This document shows positions 58,997-64,000 of a stretch of 64,000 nucleotides of DNA, piece after piece (position 1 is the stretch's first letter; every line of letters starts with the position of its first letter). The notes under the pieces were generated by a model. That model did no database searches. It worked only from the letters and a program-made list of their open reading frames with translations, and was not told where the DNA came from. Source of the DNA: Cordilura impudica (Eukaryota; Arthropoda; Insecta; Diptera; Scathophagidae); assembly GCA_963682025.1 (NCBI GenBank), contig OY821518.1:305449429-305513428 (forward strand), given 5' to 3'. A program made the position numbers and the translations under genes.

Positions 58997-59550
58997 TATT
59001 TGGTAGACTTCCATAAAAGGTGTTCGTCATATTTGGAGTTATTTATTGTTTCAATAAAATCGGCAGTAGCTTTGTTTTTATATTTATATAGTAAATTTTT
59101 AAGGCCTTTACAAGACTTTTTAAATAACCATTTATCTATGGGGTTCCTACTGAGCTGCCATTTTCTTCTAAGCCTTCTTTTTTCGTTGATAACTTGCCTT
59201 ATCTCTGTTGAAACTTGTAGCAAACATGGCTGTGTATTTGTATTTCTTGAAGTTGAAATTTAAGCTGCTTCATGAATGTTATTTGTTAATTGTTCAACAG
59301 CATTTGTTTTTCTTTTATCTGGCAAATATAAACGATTCAAGATATTCAATATATTCCAGATAATAGTTCCTCTACTCGCTTTTATTCCTGGTCCCTTGTT
59401 GGAATTTCTGTGGCGAATGTTTTTCGCATTAATTGCTGAACAAGGAATAGCCAATAAAGGTTCGATGAAGAATCCAGCATCCGCTTTAGTCTTAATTGCT
59501 GCAGTCATGCTGTGACTCAGTAGTAGAGCAGCTCTCGAAACGTTCATCCT
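58997..59550 (-). pseudogene. LINE ORF2 segment upstream of the reverse transcriptase
   Basis: The frame 58996-59223 reads LLQVSTEIRQVINEKRRLRR, KWQLSRNPIDKWLFKKSCKG and SKYDEHLLWKSTK, the usual region between endonuclease and RT in jockey-like proteins (KRRLRRxWQ, LWKATK). Further upstream, NAVEQLTNNIHEAA (59260-59547 frame) fits the preceding helix but is frame-shifted. The true endonuclease is not identifiable. Confidence 0.65.
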
Positions 59551-59560
59551 TTCGAGTCTA

Positions 59561-60091
59561 GTGATACAAGTAACAAAAGTACCTGTCTGCTTTATAATTC
59601 AATAAAAAAAAGAACAAAGAACAATCTTTTTTTCTGTTTAATTCAAATCTGGAAGAGATTTTATTTATACCATTTTTAGTTTAGCAGAACTTACCTTACA
59701 AATTATTTTAAAATTTTTAATATATTTTTTGAAATTAACTTAAGGGTAAAATTATTTTGACTTAGAAAAAAATTATAAAAAATATTTTTTATACCAGACA
59801 TTTTATATAATGATATCCTTCTTCCAATCAAAATTTTATTGGCATAATATTTGTCGTTATTCTTTATAATGTCGTTCGTCATTATCATCAACCGTATTCA
59901 AAATGGCAACTACATTCATTTATAATATTATTTCATATTTCAGTGATTACTTATATGTGTTTATTTTCCTGTCTGTGCTTAATTATACTTTCCGCATAAA
60001 AAATTTCATGAAAATATATTGATTGTTGTTCTAAATATGGTTTGAGCAAAAAGACAATACAGTCACTCACTCATCGTAGTTTTATTTAAAC
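59561..60091. other. AT-rich stretch, nothing recognised
   Basis: No recognisable feature. Confidence 0.5.
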
Positions 60092-60428
60092 TAGCAGATT
60101 CTAGCGCTCGAAATTCGAGTGCAATTTCTAGGAAGCTTTTTTTTCACTTTTATGGTTTATTATTATTGTGAATGAAGATAACAAACCCATTAACAAATAC
60201 ATTAACAAATTTAATAAAACACACATAGCATATGTGTAATTTTATGTATATGTAGCAACTTTAAATGCAATTTACTCAAAACAAAGGAAAAAATTTAAGA
60301 ATCTGTAAATCTGCAAAACGGCTAAAAAGAAATACCTTTCAAATAATATACGTTTGATCAAAATCGGGATAAAATGGTAGAACAAAACATCGGTCACAAG
60401 AAATCGCCTAGCCTATTAATATTATAGA
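60092..60428 (-). mobile_element. Small Helitron-like non-autonomous element (copy 6)
   Basis: In reverse complement it starts TCTATAATATTAATAGGCTA after A and ends TCGAGCGCTAGAATCTGCTAG before T. It is collinear with copy 1 (10387-10729), including the CACAATAATAATAAACCATA block not seen in copy 2. Confidence 0.7.
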
Positions 60429-61160
60429 TATTCATTCATATTTTTTTGCCTCTACCAATTAACAATAATTGCATAGATTTTCAAACATATGTATATTCAC
60501 ACATACTAACGTGTGAGGCACGGCAAAAAACCATTTATATAATTATATAAATATATATTTGATTTAAAAAAATAAATAAAAATACTAATTCTGTAATATT
60601 ATCAATTCCAACATTATATTAATTTCAGTAAATGTGTTGAATTGATCTGATATTTAACAATGAAGTAAATAATTTATGATGATGTTAAATGTTGATTTTG
60701 TTATTTAATTTCCAAAATCAATTCATTGCTCATACAAAGCAATCACATTAGAGTGGAATATTTGCATAGTTTTAGAGTAAATTATATTTAGTTTTGTATT
60801 TGTACAGTAAAGACAAAAATAACTTTTTATTTTCTTTAAACAAAAGTTATGAATTTCGTTTGATTTTGTAAAAATATCCAATAAGGATGAGATCCTGTAT
60901 GATGGTCGTCTCGGAATGGGCTCCAATATGGTGATAGAGGAGACAAAACTAACGAACTCTTTTTTTTTTTTTTTTTGAGAGGGAAAAAAAGGTTTTTTTG
61001 TTTTTTCACGTTTTTTTTTAATTTGTTGCAAAGCTTTGATATACGGGTAATTCCATGCGAAGGTCAACCTTGGGTACAATTTTAAAATTTTAACTTAAAT
61101 AAATTTTATTGATACCATTCCAAATAAAGGGTATGAAAATAAAACAATAGTTTGTTATAT
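60429..61160. other. AT-rich stretch, nothing recognised
   Basis: Contains T-runs at about 60960-61020. The minus-strand frame 60723-61079 is lysine/serine-rich low complexity and not a credible gene. Confidence 0.5.
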
Positions 61161-61178
61161 GTATTTTTATAACCCCCA

Positions 61179-61857
61179 ATGATTAATAACAATAATGCTT
61201 TCTCACTTTTTCTAATGGTTCACGGCAGAAGGTTTAAAGTTGCGATTAATAATGAAACATCATTTCCAAAAACCATTACCGCAGGGTTACCTCAAGGATC
61301 AGTCTTGTCGCCATTGCTTTATTCGATATATAGATCCGATTTCAAAGTCCCAAAATATATGAAAATTGCTTATTACGCAGATGATACTGCGTTAATTTCT
61401 TCAAACAAACTTACAAGTGCACTCGTGAAGAAAATGGAAGAGGGACTTGTAAATTGCAGTAAATATTTTCACAAATGGAAAATCAAAATTAATCCAAACA
61501 AGACCGAAGCAATAATTTTTCCATTCAACAAATCTCCCAAAAGATTTCAAGACGTCATCTTCTTATTGAAAATAATACCATATATGTACTTAACGAGTTC
61601 AAATATCTAGGAGTTGAATTGGACAAAAGTTTGCATTTAAACATCATATTATGGCTACGTGCCAAAAAGGAAAAAAGTCATTTAAAGCATTAAGGCCACT
61701 ACTAAATAGAAGGTTATTTCTAAACCCCAAAAATAAAAATCTACTCTTCAAAAGTGTTATAAGGCCGATATTAACATTCGCGTGTCCTATTTGGAGTGAC
61801 GCTGCCAACTGCCACCTAAAACGCTTACAAATTATACAAAACAAATTAAAATTATAG
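61179..61857 (+). pseudogene. LINE reverse transcriptase palm/thumb fragment
   Basis: The frame 61179-61610 contains KTITAGLPQGSVLSPLLYSI and MKIAYYADDTALISS, the LPQGS and YADD boxes with both catalytic aspartates of the YADD motif. KIKINPNKTEAIIFPF follows. A frameshift near 61570-61600 precedes EFKYLGVELDKSL, and another precedes KALRPLLNRRLFLNPKNK and RPILTFACPIWSDAANCHLK. The N-terminal palm (DxxxAFD box) is absent because of 5' truncation. Confidence 0.8.
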
Positions 61858-62625
61858 TCGGTCTAGACCGACTATACGATACCCTATACCATGCGTTTAG
61901 AGACCCTATCTCTCAGGCCCAACTAACTGGATATAGAAAATAATCATAAACCAAATTTGAGTGGGATTTTTATTAATTTTTTCGGCTGCAGATATGAAAA
62001 AGTTCATATCGGATGCTATATCTATAAGGGAACTAGGCCCAAAAATGGACCGATCCTGACCGTGTCTTGTATTTTACAAAAATATATACAAACAAAATTT
62101 AAGAAGAATCAGTGCAATATTTTTGTTTTTTGATAGATTTAAGTGAAGATCGGGAAGCAGCTCTATATGGGGCCTATGACTAAGAGTTGTCCAATAGGGA
62201 TCATTTTTGGGCCACTGATTAATGGATGTAATATATACAAACAAACCCAATTTAACTAAGATTTGTATGATAATTTGGATCTTATGGCAATTTATGTCGA
62301 TTTCATATGGGTAATTTGTATGGGGGCTAGGTCTGAACATGGACCGATTCTCACCAATTTCAATAGCGTTCATCCCATGGCCGATGAAAGCTTACATACC
62401 AAATTTCATCAAAATATATTCATATTTGCGACCTGCAGTTTGATTACAAGCTTTACATGGACACACAGACGGACGGACGGACGGACATTGTTAAATCAAC
62501 TCAGAAAGTGATTCTGATTCGATCGGTATAATTAAAGATGGGTCTAGGTCAAATATTTTTGTTTGTTACAAACAGCAGCACAAAGTCATTATACCCAAAC
62601 CACATAGTGGTATAGGGTATAAAAA
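61850..62625 (-). mobile_element. DINE-1-like element (first tandem copy)
   Basis: It has the palindrome AGTCGGTCTAGACCGACT and a complete 5' hairpin end, but starts AAAATTATAGTCGG directly on LINE sequence without the usual ACAAGTAAGA. It contains the ACTAAGAGTTGTCC insertion variant. It has a private deletion near 62060 (GACCGTGTCTTGTATTTT, lacking GGTAAAGTC). Confidence 0.85.
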
Positions 62626-62732
62626 TCTACTCTTCAAAAGTGTTATAAGGCCAATATTAAATACGCGTGCCCTATTTGGAGTGACGCTGTCAACTGCCAC
62701 CTAAAACGCTTACAAATTATACAAAACAAATT
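62626..62732 (+). repeat. Duplicated LINE flank between the two DINE copies
   Basis: TCTACTCTTCAAAAGTGTTA through CTTACAAATTATACAAAACA repeats 61740-61849 with several differences (for example AATACGCG for CATTCGCG). It proves that the DINE and its left flank were duplicated as a unit of about 890-970 bp. Confidence 0.9.
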
Positions 62733-63595
62733 AAAATTATAGTCGGTCTAGACCGACTATACGATACCCTATACCATGCGTTTAGAGACTCTATCTCTCA
62801 GGCCCAACTAAGTGGATATAGAAAATAAGCATAAACCAAATTTGAGTGGGATTTTTATTAATTTTTTCGGCTGCAGATATGAAAAAGTTCATATCGGATG
62901 CTATATCTATAAGGGGACTAGTCCCAAAAATCGACCGATCCTGACCGTGCTTGGTAAAGTCTCTTGTATTTTACAAAAATATATACAAACAAAATTTGAG
63001 AAGAATCAGTACAATATTTTTGTTTTTTGATAGATTTAAGTGAAGATCGGGAAGCAGCTCTATATGGGGCCTATGACTAAGAGTTGTCCAATAGGGATCG
63101 TTTTTGGGCCACTGATTTATGGATGTAATATATACATACAAACCCAATTTAACGAAGATTTGTATGATAATTTGGATCTTATGGCAACTTATGTTGATTT
63201 CATAGGGGTCATTTGTATGGGGGCTAGGACTGAACATGGGCCGATTCTCACCAATTTCAACGGCGTTTATCCCATGGCCGATAAAAGCTCATATACCAAA
63301 TTTCATCAAAATATATTCATACTTGCGACCTGCAGTTTGATTACAAGCTTTACATGGACACACAGACGGACGGACGGACAGACGGACGGACATCGTTAAA
63401 TCGAATCAGATACTGATTCTGATTCGATTGTACGGACGGACAGACATCGTTAAATCGAATCAGATAGTGATCAGATAGTGATTCTGATTCGATTGGTATA
63501 ATAAAAGATGGGTCTAGGTCAAATATTTTTGGTAGTTAAAAACAGCAGCACAAAGTCATTATACCCAAACCACAAAGTGGTATAGGGTATAAAAA
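62733..63595 (-). mobile_element. DINE-1-like element (second tandem copy)
   Basis: It shares with the previous copy the same truncated left junction (CAAATTAAAATTATAG) and the ACTAAGAGTTGTCC variant. It has a private duplication next to the ACGG tract: GACAGACATCGTTAAATCGA and CAGATAGTGAT are repeated at 63395-63485. It ends CACAAAGTGGTATAGGGTAT. Confidence 0.85.
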
Positions 63596-63735
63596 GCCCT
63601 GGAGGTATCCTACAAATCTTCTTCATGAAGAAACAGAAAATTATCGATTTCATAACAAGGATTAATAACAATTATGTTGCCAAAATTGAAAATTCCTCTT
63701 ACCCACTGATAAGAGAATGTAGAGAAATAATGTAA

Positions 63736-64000
63736 AATTGAAAATTATGTGCTTATAGAGGTAGGTCTATTTTTTCAAATCAACCTCCTATAAGTACATA
63801 AATATTTTCAGATAGTATTTGAATTTATTAAATCATATAAAGGTTTTTTCCCTCCCATTTTCCTTTAAAAATCATTAAAAATAAAATAAAAACTATTTGA
63901 TATCTTTAGATCCTATATATTATTTGTTGCAATATCTATATGTAAAGATAAGATCTCATATGTGAATATCAAATTTGTTAAATTATGTAAATAAAGGAAG
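63736..64000. other. AT-rich sequence after the LINE stop codon, possibly its 3' UTR
   Basis: No poly(A) tail or second boundary is visible before the window ends. Confidence 0.4.

Larger units (their letters stand above)
56015..59560 (-). mobile_element. Jockey-like LINE, degenerate, split by a DD41D mariner
   Basis: From 3' to 5' on the plus axis: poly(A)/3' UTR (about 56015-56209, with (CATA)n runs), ORF2 C-terminus (56210-56491), reverse transcriptase with YADD (56606-56917) and QQAFDRVWHEGLL (about 57060-57100), RT N-terminus (57202-57699), mariner insertion (57715-58996), then the linker upstream of RT (58997-59223) and a frameshifted segment to about 59550. Removing the mariner and one TA restores a continuous frame across the site. 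The 3' end matches the LINE fragment at 3601-4079. Endonuclease and ORF1 were not recognised. Confidence 0.75.
61161..63735 (+). mobile_element. 5'-truncated jockey-like LINE interrupted by duplicated DINE copies
   Basis: The LINE runs 61161-61849 (reverse transcriptase palm to LKRLQIIQNK) and resumes at 63596 (PWRYPTNLLHEETENYRFHN) to a stop at 63735 (PLIRECREIM). Between are two DINE copies (61850-62625 and 62733-63595) separated by a second copy of about 110 bp of LINE sequence (62626-62732) that duplicates 61740-61849. Frameshifts are present near 61600 and 63665. Confidence 0.8.

Overview
This 64 kb window is AT-rich eukaryotic DNA (roughly two-thirds or more A+T) with no intact host gene that I can recognise. 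The mix of transposable elements points to a fly, most likely a calyptrate dipteran (blow fly, house fly or stable fly type). The main clue is at least 13 copies of a DINE-1/INE-1-like, Helentron-associated repeat. Each has a TATACCC hairpin at the 5' end, a CCGTCCGTCCGTCTGTGTG tract and a 3' hairpin followed by TTTTCTTACTTGTTTT. Other clues are rosa-type DD41D and other mariners, jockey-like LINEs, a Penelope-like element and a tRNA-derived SINE. The species assignment is inference. The window could be intergenic, intronic or pericentromeric.

Layout. 1.8-3.5 kb: two head-to-head DINE-like copies, one containing a strong long hairpin. 3.6-10 kb: LINE 3' fragments, a hAT-like repeat, a DINE tail and a GGGCGTGGC repeat element. 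10.4-12.7 kb: a small TC...CTAG Helitron-like element, a 1 kb mariner with a TA duplication, and a tandem array. 14.7-21.1 kb: DINE copies around a 1.6 kb array, plus a second Helitron-like copy. 21.5-23.1 kb: mariner remnants. 24.7-29.2 kb: a DINE copy, then a mariner split by a 5'-truncated LINE, then an inverted-repeat element split by a DINE. 30.8-34.7 kb: the largest tandem array with a DINE copy. 37.2-42.7 kb: Helitron-like copies, a decayed LINE, a hAT-like MITE and an inverted-repeat element. 42.7-44.2 kb: two DINE copies forming a near-palindrome of about 1.5 kb. 45.5-49.6 kb: an array, a GC-rich hAT-like element, a Penelope fragment and a Helitron-like copy. 49.6-52 kb: the GGGCGTGGC element and a DD41D mariner. 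52.9-54.6 kb: an array interrupted by a SINE. 56-59.6 kb: a jockey-like LINE split by a second DD41D mariner. 60-64 kb: a Helitron-like copy and a LINE in which a DINE insertion and its flank were tandemly duplicated.

No coding region looks functional. Every transposase or reverse transcriptase carries stops, frameshifts or deletions. The most unusual component is a set of seven degenerate arrays with 17-19 bp units centred on GTAC (about 7-8 kb in total), in two opposite orientations and repeatedly next to DINE copies. No CRISPR array, prokaryotic operon, rRNA or functional tRNA was seen. All similarities were judged by eye, and boundaries given as approximate may be off by tens of bases.
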